The position numbers and the translations under genes were made by a program. This document shows positions 1 to 9,468 of a stretch of DNA of 64,000 nucleotides, in pieces. The DNA is from Bradyrhizobium sp. BRP22. Its GTDB lineage: Bacteria > Pseudomonadota > Alphaproteobacteria > Rhizobiales > Xanthobacteraceae. A model generated the notes under the pieces. It saw only the letters and a list, made by a program, of their open reading frames with translations, searched no databases and was not told the origin of the DNA. Position 1 is the stretch's first letter; every line of letters starts with the position of its first letter. The stretch covers positions 1 to 64,000 of the forward strand of contig NZ_JADYVX010000007.1 in assembly GCF_020194175.1 (NCBI RefSeq). Reading direction: 5' to 3'.

Positions 1-63
1 CATAATCTTCGACCCGTGCAGGTAGAAGGCTGACCTGATCCCGGCTGACGCCGGTCTTGAACC

Positions 64-87
64 TACGATTCGTCATACCGAATCGTA
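64..87. other. Inverted repeat (hairpin) at window start
   Basis: Arms TACGATTCG and CGAATCGTA are perfectly complementary (9 bp) around a 6-base loop. No T-run follows on either strand, so a rho-independent terminator is not clear. It could be an operator or the tail of a gene lying left of the window. Confidence 0.4.
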
Positions 88-159
88 CACTCGTTCCTAC
101 AAAAAGCTCAGATTCTTACCCAGTCTCGAAGCGCAATCCGGGGCCGCTCGTGAGGCGGA

Positions 160-200
160 TGTAGTTTTCCCGGGTTGCGCTTCGCTCCACCCGGGCTACA
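160..200. repeat. Short palindromic intergenic repeat (CCCGGGT type)
   Basis: Nested arms TGTAG/CTACA and CCCGGGT/ACCCGGG enclose a loop rich in GCGCTTCGC. A second, shorter piece of the same sequence type (GAAGCGCAATCCGGGG) lies just before it. The element sits 12 bases past the end of the hydrolase gene. Such elements are, from general knowledge, common in Bradyrhizobium genomes. Confidence 0.55.
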
Positions 201-212
201 GGACCCGCAACG

Positions 213-860
213 TCAGCGCACGTTGGCGAGGCGCATGTCGAGATAGCCGGTGACCGTTTCCATCAACGGTTCGAGCTTGCCGTCGAAGAAATGGTTGGCG
301 CCGGGGATGACCTGCTGATCGATCACGATGCCCTTTTGCGTCTTCAATTTCTCGACCAGCGTGTTGACGTCCTTGGCCGGCACCACGGCATCCTTGTCGC
401 CATGCACGATCAGGCCGGAGGACGGGCAGGGCGCCAGGAACGAGAAGTCATAGAGATTGGCGGGTGGCGCGATCGAGATGAAGCCCTCGACCTCGGGCCG
501 GCGCATCAAAAGCTGCATGCCGATCCAGGCGCCGAACGAGAAGCCCGCGACCCAGCAGGCGCGCGCTTCCGGGTTAATGCTCTGCGCCCAGTCGAGCGCG
601 GACGCAGCATCGGACAATTCGCCGGTGCCGTGATCGAACGAGCCCTGGCTGCGACCGACTCCGCGGAAGTTGAAGCGCAGCACTGAGAAGCCACGATGCG
701 CGAAGGCATAGTAGCACTGGTAGACGATCTGGTGATTCATCGTGCCGTGAAACTGCGGGTGCGGATGCAGGATCATGGCGATCGGCGCGTTCTTCTGCTT
801 GGCCGGGTGGTAACGGCCTTCGAGACGGCCCGCCGGGCCGTTGAAAATAACTTCAGGCAT
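213..860 (-). CDS. Alpha/beta hydrolase, COG2945-like
   Basis: A 215-residue cytoplasmic serine hydrolase of the alpha/beta fold. The nucleophile elbow GFSFG places Ser at about residue 108; an acidic segment HGDKDAVVP (about 153-161) and GANHFF near residue 200 supply the likely Asp and His. The early HPHPQFHG stretch is typical of the COG2945 group of small uncharacterised hydrolases. The start at 860 is chosen because AAGGGA lies about 6 bases upstream; a longer frame to 911 has no comparable site. The substrate cannot be told from the sequence. It is divergent from the Fe-S operon and separated from it by about 350 bases. Confidence 0.75.
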   Translation of the reverse strand: MPEVIFNGPAGRLEGRYHPAKQKNAPIAMILHPHPQFHGTMNHQIVYQCYYAFAHRGFSVLRFNFRGVGRSQGSFDHGTGELSDAASALDWAQSINPEARACWVAGFSFGAWIGMQLLMRRPEVEGFISIAPPANLYDFSFLAPCPSSGLIVHGDKDAVVPAKDVNTLVEKLKTQKGIVIDQQVIPGANHFFDGKLEPLMETVTGYLDMRLANVR

Positions 861-1209
861 CCGTGATCCCTTGAGTGATCCTACGCTTGACCATTGGTTG
901 GCGCTGGGCAATCAACCGAGTTGTGCTGACTTTATCGGCCCCCGGCAGACAAAGTGGCTGGATTACCGCGATCGGCGTCGTCAGGCGGCTTCCCGCGAAC
1001 GAACGGCGCCTCGGTTGGTTTTGAGGCCCGCGTTCTAGCATGAGGCGAGGGGCAAAAAGCAAGCATCTTGAACATCGCCAAGCGTGTTCAATGCGTTAGC
1101 TGGTGATTGCGGGCGTCATCGCAGTTACCAACTGGCATAACGCCGGCAAGACTCGAGTGAAGATTGCAGGCAAGAGGCTGGAAGACGTATTTAGGTATTA
1201 TATTACCTC
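861..1209. promoter_or_regulatory. Divergent intergenic region, hydrolase / suf operon
   Basis: This 349-base stretch separates the divergent hydrolase and cysteine desulfurase genes and must hold both promoters. No convincing ORF is seen on either strand. The only clear structural element is the near-palindrome at 1193-1208 next to the desulfurase start. A TATTAT sequence at 1196-1201 could serve as a -10 box, but no good -35 lies 16-18 bases before it. Confidence 0.5.
1193..1208. promoter_or_regulatory. Candidate operator overlapping the suf operon start
   Basis: The 16-base sequence AGGTATTATATTACCT has perfect 5-bp arms (AGGTA/TACCT) and only one mismatched pair inside. It ends one base before the ATG of the first suf-operon gene and contains a possible -10 box (TATTAT). 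A bound regulator would block RNA polymerase or the ribosome start. Fe-S operons of alphaproteobacteria are usually controlled by Rrf2-family regulators (IscR/RirA type) or Fur/Irr; which one would bind here is not known from the sequence. Confidence 0.45.
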
Positions 1210-2364
1210 ATGAAGGGCCGAGTCTATCTCGACTGGAATGCGACCACGCCGCTTCGCCCTGAGGCGAAGGCGGCAATGGCGGCGGCATGGGAATTGTGCG
1301 GCAATCCGTCCTCTGTGCATGCCGAGGGGCGGCAGGCGCGGCGCCTGGTCGAGGACGCGAGGAGCGCGATTGCAGCGGCGGTTGGTGGCAGGGCGCAGGA
1401 CGTGGTGTTTGCCTCCGGTGGCACGGAAGCGAACGCGCTGGCGTTGACGCCGGGGATGCGACGCGGCGGCGGTGCGCCTGTCCAGCGGCTGCTGGTGTCG
1501 GCGATCGAGCATGCATCGGTGCTATCGGGGGGACGCTTTGCGGCCGAGGCCATCGAGACTGTCGCCGTGACGCCGTCTGGCGTGCTCGACCTTGATCACC
1601 TCCGCGGCAAGCTCGCTGACGGCCCGCCGGCGCTGGTGTCGGTCATGCTTGCCAACAACGAGACCGGCGCGTTGCAGCCGGTCTCGGAGGCGGCCGAAAT
1701 CGTTCATGCCGCCGGCGGCCTGCTCCACGTCGATGCGATCCAGGCGTTCGGAAAGATGCCGTTCGATCTGCAGTCATTGCAGGCGGATCTGGTGACGCTG
1801 TCCGCGCACAAGATCGGCGGTCCCAAGGGCGTCGGGGCCGTGGTTCTGGCTGACGGCATGGAGGGGCTCGAACCCCTGCTGCGGGGCGGCGGCCAGGAAC
1901 TGGGACGCCGTGCCGGTACCGAGAATGTTGCCGGCATCTCGGCCTTTGGCGTGGCTGCCAAGGTCGCGATGGCCAGCCTTTCGAACGATATGACTCGGGT
2001 GAAGGCCCTGAGGGACCGGCTTGAGGCCGGCCTGAGGGAGATTGGTGGTATTATTGTATTCTCCGACGGTATGCCGCGGCTGCCGAACACGACGTTGTTC
2101 ACCGCGCCCGGTTTGAAGGCCGAGACAGCCGTGATCGGGTTCGATCTGGCCGGTATCGCTGTATCCTCGGGTTCCGCCTGTTCCTCGGGAAAGGTCCAGC
2201 CCTCGCATGTGCTGGCCGCCATGGGGTTCCAGCCGGACCTCGCCCAGGGAGCAGTGCGGCTTAGTCTTGGCTGGTCTACATCGCCAACAGATATAGATTT
2301 GACCGTAAAGGCTTGGCTAACGCTCGCCAATACCTTACTTAGAGGGGGACGAAACACAGCTTGA
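1210..2364 (+). CDS. Cysteine desulfurase, NifS/IscS type (first gene of suf operon)
   Basis: A 384-residue class V aminotransferase-fold PLP enzyme that takes sulfur from cysteine for Fe-S cluster assembly. It begins with the NifS-like YLDWNATTP motif, has the PLP lysine in SAHKIGGPKG (Lys201), the ASGGTEAN segment (about 69-75), and the persulfide cysteine in SSGSACSSGK (Cys324). The short Cys loop and length fit group I (NifS/IscS) desulfurases, unlike the SufS enzyme encoded downstream, so the operon has two desulfurases. The ATG has no strong ribosome binding site; AGG lies about 15 bases upstream, inside the candidate operator, and a leaderless message is possible. Confidence 0.9.
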   Translation: MKGRVYLDWNATTPLRPEAKAAMAAAWELCGNPSSVHAEGRQARRLVEDARSAIAAAVGGRAQDVVFASGGTEANALALTPGMRRGGGAPVQRLLVSAIEHASVLSGGRFAAEAIETVAVTPSGVLDLDHLRGKLADGPPALVSVMLANNETGALQPVSEAAEIVHAAGGLLHVDAIQAFGKMPFDLQSLQADLVTLSAHKIGGPKGVGAVVLADGMEGLEPLLRGGGQELGRRAGTENVAGISAFGVAAKVAMASLSNDMTRVKALRDRLEAGLREIGGIIVFSDGMPRLPNTTLFTAPGLKAETAVIGFDLAGIAVSSGSACSSGKVQPSHVLAAMGFQPDLAQGAVRLSLGWSTSPTDIDLTVKAWLTLANTLLRGGRNTA

Positions 2365-2457
2365 ACGGTTCTAAGCGGGTTTTTCGTCCACTAAGCAACC
2401 GTACCACTCTTTAGAACTGATCCACCGCGGTCCTTGAAACCGCGAGCGGAGGATTGA

Positions 2458-3954
2458 ATGCCTGCTGTACAGGAGACGGTCGACCGTGTCCGACGGATCG
2501 ACGTCGATCAGTATCGATATGGGTTCGAGACGCTTATCGAGTCCGAAAAGGCCCCCAAGGGGCTCTCGGAAGATATCGTCCGCTTCATCTCAGAGAAAAA
2601 GAACGAGCCGGCCTGGATGCTGGAATGGCGCCTGGAGGCGTATCGCCGCTGGCTGACCATGACCGAGCCGACCTGGGCGCGCGTCAACTATCCCAAGATC
2701 GACTACCAGGACCTCTATTATTACGCGGCGCCGAAGCCGAAGAAGACGCTGTCGTCGATCGACGAGATCGATCCGGAGATTCTCAAGACCTACGAGAAGC
2801 TCGGCATTCCCTTGCGCGAAGTCGCGATCCTCGAGGGCGTCGAGCCGCCTCCGGGCGGAGAGCCGTCGGAGCAGCGCAAGATCGCCGTCGACGCGGTGTT
2901 CGACTCGGTGTCGGTGGCGACCACCTTCCAGAAGGAACTGAAGAAGGCCGGCGTGATCTTCATGCCGATCTCTGAGGCGATCCGCGAGCATCCTGAACTC
3001 GTGCGGAAGTATCTCGGCAGCGTGGTGCCGACCTCGGATAACTTCTTTGCAACGTTGAACTCGGCAGTGTTCTCCGACGGCTCGTTCGTCTACGTGCCGC
3101 CGGGCGTGCGCTGTCCGATGGAATTGTCGACCTATTTCCGCATCAACGAGCGCAACACCGGCCAGTTCGAGCGCACGTTGATCATCGCCGACAAGGGCTC
3201 CTATGTGAGCTACCTCGAAGGCTGCACCGCGCCGCAGCGCGACGAGAATCAGTTGCATGCCGCGGTCGTCGAGCTCGTCGCGCTCGATGACGCCGAGATC
3301 AAATATTCGACGGTGCAGAACTGGTATCCCGGCAACTCCGAAGGCAAGGGCGGCATCTACAATTTCGTCACCAAGCGTGGCGACTGCCGCGGCAACCATT
3401 CGAAGATCTCCTGGACCCAGGTCGAGACCGGATCTGCGATCACCTGGAAATATCCAAGCTGCATCCTGCGCGGCGACAATTCGCGCGGCGAATTCTATTC
3501 GATCGCGATCTCGAACGGTTACCAGCAGGTCGACAGCGGCACCAAGATGCTCCATCTCGGCAAGAACACTTCGAGCCGGATCATCTCCAAGGGCATCGCC
3601 GCCGGCAAGTCGCAGAACACCTATCGCGGCCTCGTCACCGCGCACCGCAAAGCCACCGGCGCGCGCAACTATACCGCCTGCGACTCGCTCCTGATCGGCG
3701 ACAAGTGCGGCGCGCACACCGTGCCCTACGTCGAGGCGAAGAACTCGTCGGCGACGTTCGAGCACGAGGCGACGACCTCGAAGATCTCCGAGGACGTGCT
3801 GTTCTACTGTACTCAGCGCGGGCTGAGCCAGGAGGAAGCGGTCGGCCTCGTCGTCAACGGCTTCGTCAAGGACGTGCTGCAGCAGCTCCCGATGGAGTTC
3901 GCGGTCGAGGCGCAGAAGCTGATCTCGATCTCGCTCGAAGGTTCGGTTGGATAA
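2458..3954 (+). CDS. sufB: Fe-S cluster assembly protein SufB
   Basis: A 498-residue SufB, the scaffold subunit of the SufBCD complex on which Fe-S clusters are built. Typical blocks are visible: [33 protein letters not shown], the SYLEGCTAP motif and the C-terminal SISLEGSVG. It starts with ATG behind a good GGAGG site about 8 bases upstream. The 93-base gap after the desulfurase holds no gene and could carry a secondary promoter, but the same-strand order indicates one operon. Length and sequence blocks match the family; no oddity seen. Confidence 0.95.
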   Translation: MPAVQETVDRVRRIDVDQYRYGFETLIESEKAPKGLSEDIVRFISEKKNEPAWMLEWRLEAYRRWLTMTEPTWARVNYPKIDYQDLYYYAAPKPKKTLSSIDEIDPEILKTYEKLGIPLREVAILEGVEPPPGGEPSEQRKIAVDAVFDSVSVATTFQKELKKAGVIFMPISEAIREHPELVRKYLGSVVPTSDNFFATLNSAVFSDGSFVYVPPGVRCPMELSTYFRINERNTGQFERTLIIADKGSYVSYLEGCTAPQRDENQLHAAVVELVALDDAEIKYSTVQNWYPGNSEGKGGIYNFVTKRGDCRGNHSKISWTQVETGSAITWKYPSCILRGDNSRGEFYSIAISNGYQQVDSGTKMLHLGKNTSSRIISKGIAAGKSQNTYRGLVTAHRKATGARNYTACDSLLIGDKCGAHTVPYVEAKNSSATFEHEATTSKISEDVLFYCTQRGLSQEEAVGLVVNGFVKDVLQQLPMEFAVEAQKLISISLEGSVG

Positions 3955-4015
3955 TCCTCATCCTTCGCAGGCCTGCCGTAGCGGCGCCTTAAGGATGCTA
4001 CCTAGGAAAACTGTA

Positions 4016-4768
<753 letters not shown>

Positions 4769-4786
4769 GCCTGAACGGAATTCGTG

Positions 4787-6112
4787 ATGAACGTCGTGTT
4801 GGCAAAAACCGATACCGGACGCGCGGTGAGCAGCAGCTTTGCGCTCGCACGCGAGCGGTTGCCTGGCTCGGGCAAGGTCGCCGAGCAAAGGCGGCAGGCC
4901 TTTGAGGCCTTTGAGCGTGCGGGCCTCCCGCACCGCCGGATCGAGGATTGGAAATATACCGATCTGCGCGTCCTGATGCGCGAAGTGTTGCCGCTGGCGG
5001 CAGCACCGGACACGGCGGCGCTGTCGCGCGCGGAAACCGCGCTCAAGCTGCACGCTATCGAACGCACGCGCCGTCTGGTGCTGGTCGACGGCGTGTTCGC
5101 GCCAAAACTTTCCGACCTTGGCAAGTCCGAGAAGGGCCTGTCCGTTCGCACGCTGCGCGAAGTGCTGGAGGCTGGAGACGGCGCGCTGCAGAGCGAGTTG
5201 CTGGCGTCGGATAACTCCAATCCCATGATCGCGCTGAACACGGCGATGGCGACCGATGGCGTCGTGATCGAGATTGCCAACGGCACCGTGCTCGAGCAAC
5301 CGCTCCACGTGGTCCATGTCGCGAGCGCGACTACACCGGCTGCGACGTTCACCCGTTCGCTGCTCCGGATCGGACGCGATGTGGCCGCGACGCTGGTGGA
5401 AAGTTTTGTCGCCGCCGAGGGCGCAAAGGCGTATCAGACCTACGACTCCCTGATCGTTTCGCTCGACGATAACGCGCGGCTTGATCATCTCCGTCTGGTC
5501 GAGGACGGACTGGAAGCCTTCAACATCGCTTCCGCGGCGGTGACGCTCGGCGCGCATGCGCAGCTCAACACGTTTGGCATGGTGTCGGGCGCAAGCGTCA
5601 GCCGCTATCAGCCGACCATCGTGTTCGCAGGCGAGGGCGCCCGGGTCGACACCAATGGCGTCAACCTGATCAAGGGCCGCCAGCACGCCGACACCACGCT
5701 GTTCATGGATCACGCGGTGCCGAACTGCGCCAGCCGCGAGGTGTTCCGCGCCGTGATCGACGATCGCGCTCACTCGGTGTTCCAGGGCCGCATCATCGTC
5801 CGTCCCGATGCGCAGAAAACCGACGCCAAGATGATGACGCGGGCGCTGCTGCTGTCCGATGAGGCCGAGGCCGACAACAAGCCCGAGCTCGAGATTTTCG
5901 CCGACGACGTGACCTGCGGTCATGGCGCCACCACCGGTGCGCTGGACGAAAGCCTCTTGTTCTATCTGCGCGCGCGCGGCCTTCCCGAGAAGGAAGCGCA
6001 GGCGTTGCTGATCCAGGCCTTTGTCGGAGAGGCCATCGAATCCATCACGAGCGATTCGTTGCGCGAGCATGTGATCGCGGCGGCACGGCGCTGGCTGGAG
6101 GCAAGGGGATGA
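4787..6112 (+). CDS. sufD: Fe-S cluster assembly protein SufD
   Basis: A protein of about 441 residues related to SufB; with SufB and SufC it forms the scaffold complex. Recognisable blocks include PHRRIEDWKYTDLR near the N-terminus and, near the C-terminus, CGHGATTGALDESLLFYLRARG, a hallmark of SufD (given here as family knowledge). A GTG three bases before the chosen ATG could also start translation. The stop codon overlaps the sufS start in an ATGA junction, which points to translational coupling. Confidence 0.95.
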   Translation: MNVVLAKTDTGRAVSSSFALARERLPGSGKVAEQRRQAFEAFERAGLPHRRIEDWKYTDLRVLMREVLPLAAAPDTAALSRAETALKLHAIERTRRLVLVDGVFAPKLSDLGKSEKGLSVRTLREVLEAGDGALQSELLASDNSNPMIALNTAMATDGVVIEIANGTVLEQPLHVVHVASATTPAATFTRSLLRIGRDVAATLVESFVAAEGAKAYQTYDSLIVSLDDNARLDHLRLVEDGLEAFNIASAAVTLGAHAQLNTFGMVSGASVSRYQPTIVFAGEGARVDTNGVNLIKGRQHADTTLFMDHAVPNCASREVFRAVIDDRAHSVFQGRIIVRPDAQKTDAKMMTRALLLSDEAEADNKPELEIFADDVTCGHGATTGALDESLLFYLRARGLPEKEAQALLIQAFVGEAIESITSDSLREHVIAAARRWLEARG

Positions 6113-7356
6113 GCATGCATCCGGCGGTCGCCAACGGCGCTTACGATATCGCGCGGGTGCGTGAAGACTTTCCGGCGCTGGCGCTGCAGATCTACGGCAA
6201 GCCGCTGGTCTATCTCGACAACGCGGCCTCCGCGCAGAAGCCGAACGCGGTTCTCGACCGTATGGCCGAAGCCTACAAGACCGAATACGCCAATGTGCAC
6301 CGCGGACTGCACTACCTCGCCAATGCCGCGACCGAGGCTTACGAAGGCGCCCGCACCAAGGTGGCGCAGTTCGTCAACGCCCGGCGCACCGAGGAGATCA
6401 TCTTCACCCGCAACGTCACCGAGGCGATCAACCTGGTCGCATCGTCATGGGGCGAACCCAATATCGGGCCGGGCGACGAGATCGTGCTCTCGATCATGGA
6501 GCACCATTCCAACATCGTGCCCTGGCACTTCCTGCGGGAGCGGCATGGCGCCGTCATCAAATGGGCGCCGGTCGATGACGACGGCAATTTCCTGATCGAG
6601 GAATTTGAGAAGCTGCTCTCGCCGCGTACCAAGCTGGTCGCGATCACGCAGATGTCGAACGCGCTCGGCACGCTGGTCCCGATCAAGGACGTCGTCAGGA
6701 TCGCGCATGACCGCGGCATTCCGGTGCTGGTCGACGGCGCGCAGGGCGCGGTGCATCTGCCGATCGATGTCCAGGACCTCGACTGCGATTTCTATGCCTT
6801 CACCGGCCACAAGGTTTACGGGCCGACCGGCATCGGCGCGCTCTATGCCAAGCATGAGCTGCTGGTCGCGATGCGGCCGTATAACGGCGGCGGCGAGATG
6901 ATCCGCGAGGTCGCAAAGGACTGGGTCACCTATGGCGACCCGCCGCACAAATTCGAGGCCGGAACTCCGCCGATCGTGCAGGCGATCGGGCTGGGGGCCG
7001 CGATCGATTACGTCAATTCGATCGGCAAGGAGCGCATCGCCGCCCATGAACACGGCCTGGTCACCTATGCCCAGGAACGCCTGCGCGAGATCAATTCGCT
7101 GCGGCTGATCGGCACCGCGCGCGAGAAGGGGCCGGTGATCTCCTTCGAGATGAAGGGCGCCCATCCCCATGATGTCGCCACCGTGATCGACCGCCAGGGC
7201 ATTGCGGTGCGCGCCGGCACCCACTGCGTGATGCCGCTCTTAGAGCGGTTCAATGTCACTGCCACCTGCCGGGCCTCGTTCGGCATGTATAATACGAAAG
7301 AAGAGGTCGACCATCTGGCGCAAGCCTTGATCAAGGCCGGGGAATTGTTCGCATGA
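6109..7356 (+). CDS. sufS: Cysteine desulfurase SufS
   Basis: A 415-residue group II cysteine desulfurase that supplies sulfur to the SufBCD scaffold. The PLP lysine lies in FTGHKVYGPTGIG and the catalytic cysteine in RAGTHCVMPLLERF (Cys373), in the position and context expected for SufS. The start overlaps the sufD stop (ATGA) with GGAGGCAAGGGG just upstream, and its own stop overlaps the sufT start in the same way. It is the second desulfurase of the operon; no sufE is present within the cluster, so its sulfur-acceptor partner must be encoded elsewhere or replaced. Confidence 0.95.
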   Translation: MSMHPAVANGAYDIARVREDFPALALQIYGKPLVYLDNAASAQKPNAVLDRMAEAYKTEYANVHRGLHYLANAATEAYEGARTKVAQFVNARRTEEIIFTRNVTEAINLVASSWGEPNIGPGDEIVLSIMEHHSNIVPWHFLRERHGAVIKWAPVDDDGNFLIEEFEKLLSPRTKLVAITQMSNALGTLVPIKDVVRIAHDRGIPVLVDGAQGAVHLPIDVQDLDCDFYAFTGHKVYGPTGIGALYAKHELLVAMRPYNGGGEMIREVAKDWVTYGDPPHKFEAGTPPIVQAIGLGAAIDYVNSIGKERIAAHEHGLVTYAQERLREINSLRLIGTAREKGPVISFEMKGAHPHDVATVIDRQGIAVRAGTHCVMPLLERFNVTATCRASFGMYNTKEEVDHLAQALIKAGELFA

Positions 7357-7727
7357 CCGAGACAGCCGAAGACGTCAAAACCGCCCATGTGGAGACGAAC
7401 TCCGCCTTGCCGCCGGAGGAGACCGAGCGTCTGAGCCAGGAGATCGTGGCGGCGCTGAAGACGGTGTTCGACCCGGAAATTCCGGCTGACATCTATGAGC
7501 TCGGATTGATCTACAAGGTCGATCTCAAGGACGACCGCGGCGTTGATGTGGTGATGACGCTGACCACGCCGAACTGCCCGGCCGCCGGCGAGTTGCCGAC
7601 CATGGTGGAGAATGCGCTGGCCAGCGTTCCAGGCGTTGGCGTCGTCAACGTCAACATAGTCTGGGAGCCGGCCTGGACGCCGGACCGGATGAGCGACGAG
7701 GCCCGCCTCGTGCTCAACATGTGGTGA
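7353..7727 (+). CDS. sufT: SUF accessory protein SufT (DUF59/MIP18 family)
   Basis: A 124-residue protein with a DUF59 (MIP18) domain filling most of its length: the blocks VFDPEIPADIYELGLIYKV and TLTTPNCPAAGELP with its conserved Cys are typical. Such proteins help in Fe-S cluster maturation or transfer in the cytoplasm. The start overlaps the sufS stop (ATGA), so the two are probably translated together. The first 25 residues are variable and polar. The short segment EPAWTPDRMSDEAR near the end is characteristic of SufT/PaaD-like proteins; location in the operon favours SufT. Confidence 0.9.
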   Translation: MTETAEDVKTAHVETNSALPPEETERLSQEIVAALKTVFDPEIPADIYELGLIYKVDLKDDRGVDVVMTLTTPNCPAAGELPTMVENALASVPGVGVVNVNIVWEPAWTPDRMSDEARLVLNMW

Positions 7728-7733
7728 GGTTCG

Positions 7734-8147
7734 TTGCCCAAGCTATCCGGTGTCATCGAGACCGCGCTTTATGTCGATGATCTCGACCGCGCGCGTGCGT
7801 TCTACACCGATGTGCTTGGTCTTGTGCCTCTGACCAGCGATTCGCGGTTTTTGGCCTTCGACGTGGGAGGCCGTAACGTGCTGCTGCTGTTTCAACGCGG
7901 CGCCACGCTCGAGACGGTCCATTTGCCCGGCGGCACCATTCCGCCGCACGACGGCAACGGCCCGATCCACGCGGCCTTTGCCATCGCAGCCGACGAGTTG
8001 CCGGCCTGGGAAAAACGGCTGGGCGAGCACGACATCGCGATCGAAGGCAGGACCGATTGGCCGCGCGGCGGCAAGAGCATCTACTTCCGCGATCCGGACC
8101 GGCACCTACTTGAATTGGTCACACCGGGAGTATGGGCGATCTACTAA
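7734..8147 (+). CDS. VOC (glyoxalase-fold) protein
   Basis: A 137-residue vicinal-oxygen-chelate domain protein. It shows the paired beta-alpha pattern of the family: an N-terminal ETALYVDDLDRARAFYTDVLGL block and a C-terminal YFRDPDRHLLELVTPG block with the metal-ligand type Glu. The start is TTG, six bases past the sufT stop, with GGTGAGG upstream; no ATG gives a full domain. Placement inside the suf operon, before sufA, suggests co-transcription, but the substrate is unknown. A role in glyoxal detoxification or another VOC reaction is equally possible. Confidence 0.8.
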   Translation: MPKLSGVIETALYVDDLDRARAFYTDVLGLVPLTSDSRFLAFDVGGRNVLLLFQRGATLETVHLPGGTIPPHDGNGPIHAAFAIAADELPAWEKRLGEHDIAIEGRTDWPRGGKSIYFRDPDRHLLELVTPGVWAIY

Positions 8148-8184
8148 AGCGCGATGAGATGAGGATGAACCAACATCGCGCTTT
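8146..8184. terminator. Hairpin after the VOC gene (possible terminator)
   Basis: Arms AAAGCGCGATG and CATCGCGCTTT form an 11-bp stem with a 17-base loop, starting inside the VOC stop codon. The T-run on the plus strand is short (CTTTAGGTTATTGTTT). It may end or attenuate transcription of the suf operon before sufA, or it may be part of a mobile palindromic repeat. Confidence 0.4.
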
Positions 8185-8196
8185 AGGTTATTGTTT

Positions 8197-8244
8197 GAGC
8201 ATGATCTTTTCGGAAACCGCTTCACACTTTTCCGGATCATGCTC
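8197..8244. repeat. Palindromic repeat of the GAGCATGAT...ATCATGCTC type
   Basis: Nine-base outer arms GAGCATGAT/ATCATGCTC and an inner CGGAAA/TTTCCG pair make a long, nearly continuous hairpin. It is a single copy in this window. It lies between the VOC gene and sufA. From general knowledge this sequence type is dispersed in Bradyrhizobium chromosomes. Confidence 0.6.
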
Positions 8245-8388
8245 TAGCAATGGTTCGGAAACGTGAGACGATTTTCCGGACAAGTTCTGGGCCACGTTGG
8301 AACATGAGACCTTCACAGCCGGAATTTCGTTGTTATTTTTAGAGCTAACAGACTTCGCCGCCGTGCGGCGGCAAGGAGATCCACTGCA

Positions 8389-8778
8389 ATGGATACCATC
8401 GCACCAGTTGCCAAGCCGAAGCCGCGGCCGCGCCCGCAGGTGATGAAGCTGACCGACGCCGCGGCCGCGCGGATCACGGAACTGACCAGGCGCGCCGATT
8501 CGGAGATCGTCGGCCTACGCGTCGGCATCAAGAATGGCGGCTGCGCCGGACAATCCTATACGGTCGAATACGCCCACGAGATCCGGCCGACCGACGAGGT
8601 GGTCGAGGACAAAGGCGTGAAGATCCTGGTCGACCCCAAGGCAGTGCTGTTCCTGCTCGGCACCGAGATGGACTACAAGGCCGACAAGATGCAGGCGCAG
8701 TTCATCTTCAACAACCCGAACCAGGTTTCCGCCTGCGGCTGCGGCGAGTCGGTGCAGCTCACGCCGGCGAAGGTGTAA
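8389..8778 (+). CDS. sufA: Fe-S carrier protein, SufA/IscA (HesB) family
   Basis: A 129-residue A-type carrier that accepts clusters from the SufBCD scaffold and passes them on to client proteins. The three cluster-binding cysteines are all present: Cys52 in NGGCAGQSY, and Cys116 and Cys118 in the C-terminal SACGCGES motif, with the usual spacing. The first 18 residues form a Pro/Lys-rich tail (PKPRPRPQV) not needed for the fold. A good GGAG site lies about 9 bases before the ATG. Two palindromic elements separate it from the rest of the operon, so it may also have its own promoter. Confidence 0.9.
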   Translation: MDTIAPVAKPKPRPRPQVMKLTDAAAARITELTRRADSEIVGLRVGIKNGGCAGQSYTVEYAHEIRPTDEVVEDKGVKILVDPKAVLFLLGTEMDYKADKMQAQFIFNNPNQVSACGCGESVQLTPAKV

Positions 8779-8799
8779 GCCTCTCGCCAAATGCACCGA

Positions 8800-8896
8800 C
8801 CTCATCCTGAGAGCGCGTAGCGCGTCTCGAAGGATGGCCACGGGCGGGATCGAGGCCTCATGGCGAGACGCCGCTGCGCGGCTCCTCACCATGAGG
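8800..8896. repeat. CCTCATCCTGAG...CCATGAGG repeat, copy 1
   Basis: One of three copies of a roughly 100-base element (others at 9364-9468 and 31354-31458). Shared blocks are CCTCATCCTGAG, GTCTCGAAGGATGGC, GGCCTCATGG, GAGACGCCGCTGCGCG and CTCACCATGAGG. Internal GTCTCG/CGAGAC arms can pair. It lies between sufA and the TfoX-like gene. Confidence 0.75.
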
Positions 8897-8921
8897 GGCT
8901 AACGTCTGTGGCTGGGGCGCC

Positions 8922-9374
8922 ATGATGGACCGCGAATTCCTGATCGATCTGTTTGCGGATTTCGGCCCGGTCACCATCCGCCGCATGTTCTCCGGCTATG
9001 GCATCTCCGCCGACGGCACCAACTTCGCATTATCGTTGCGCGCCGGGCTTTATTTCCGCGCCGACGAAGAGACCATTCCGCGGTTTGAAGCGGAAGGATC
9101 GAAGCCGTTCCAATATCAGACAAGCACCAGAACCGTCACGGTGAACTCCTACTGGCAGTTGCCGGCGCGGCTGTTCGACGATTCCGAAGAACTGGCGCAG
9201 TGGGCGCGGGCCGCGCTCGCCGCCGCGCAGCGCGCCGCCTCGCGCAAGCGGCCGAGACGGAAGAAGGCGGCGAAGGAGTCGGCCAAGAAGGGCGCGGGTA
9301 AGAAGCGCGTGGCAAAAAAGAAAGTGGCGAAGAAGGCCAAACAGAAATCGCCACAAAGAAAGTCCTCATCCTGA
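8922..9374 (+). CDS. TfoX N-terminal domain protein with Lys-rich tail
   Basis: A 150-residue cytoplasmic protein. Residues 5-100 match the TfoX N-terminal domain (DLFADFGPVTIRRMFSGYGI, and the FRADEETIPRFEAEGSKPF block). From about residue 108 the chain becomes a Lys/Arg/Ala tail like histone H1 (KKAAKESAKKGAGKKRVAKK), suggesting DNA or RNA contact. The true start may be either of two consecutive ATGs. The last codons and the TGA stop lie inside repeat copy 2 (from 9364), so the repeat has defined the present C-terminus. TfoX proteins are tied to competence in gammaproteobacteria; that role is not implied here. Confidence 0.75.
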   Translation: MMDREFLIDLFADFGPVTIRRMFSGYGISADGTNFALSLRAGLYFRADEETIPRFEAEGSKPFQYQTSTRTVTVNSYWQLPARLFDDSEELAQWARAALAAAQRAASRKRPRRKKAAKESAKKGAGKKRVAKKKVAKKAKQKSPQRKSSS

Positions 9375-9468
9375 GGAGGCCGCATAGCGGCCGTCTCGAA
9401 GGATGGCCGCGGGCGAGATAGGGGCCTCATGGTTCGAGACGGCGCTTGCGCGCCTCCTCACCATGAGG
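9364..9468. repeat. CCTCATCCTGAG...CCATGAGG repeat, copy 2
   Basis: Second copy of the roughly 100-base element, with perfect 8-bp internal arms GTCTCGAA and TTCGAGAC. Its first 11 bases are coding: they supply the final serines and the stop codon of the TfoX-like protein. The other end lies 27 bases from the diguanylate cyclase stop codon. Confidence 0.75.

Noticed and set aside
2590-3765. 391-codon minus-strand frame opposite sufB
   Set aside because: Antisense shadow of sufB with typical reverse-frame composition.
3947-4015. Upstream in-frame extension of sufC overlapping sufB
   Set aside because: The extra 23 residues do not match SufC proteins, and the ATG at 4016 has a good ribosome site.
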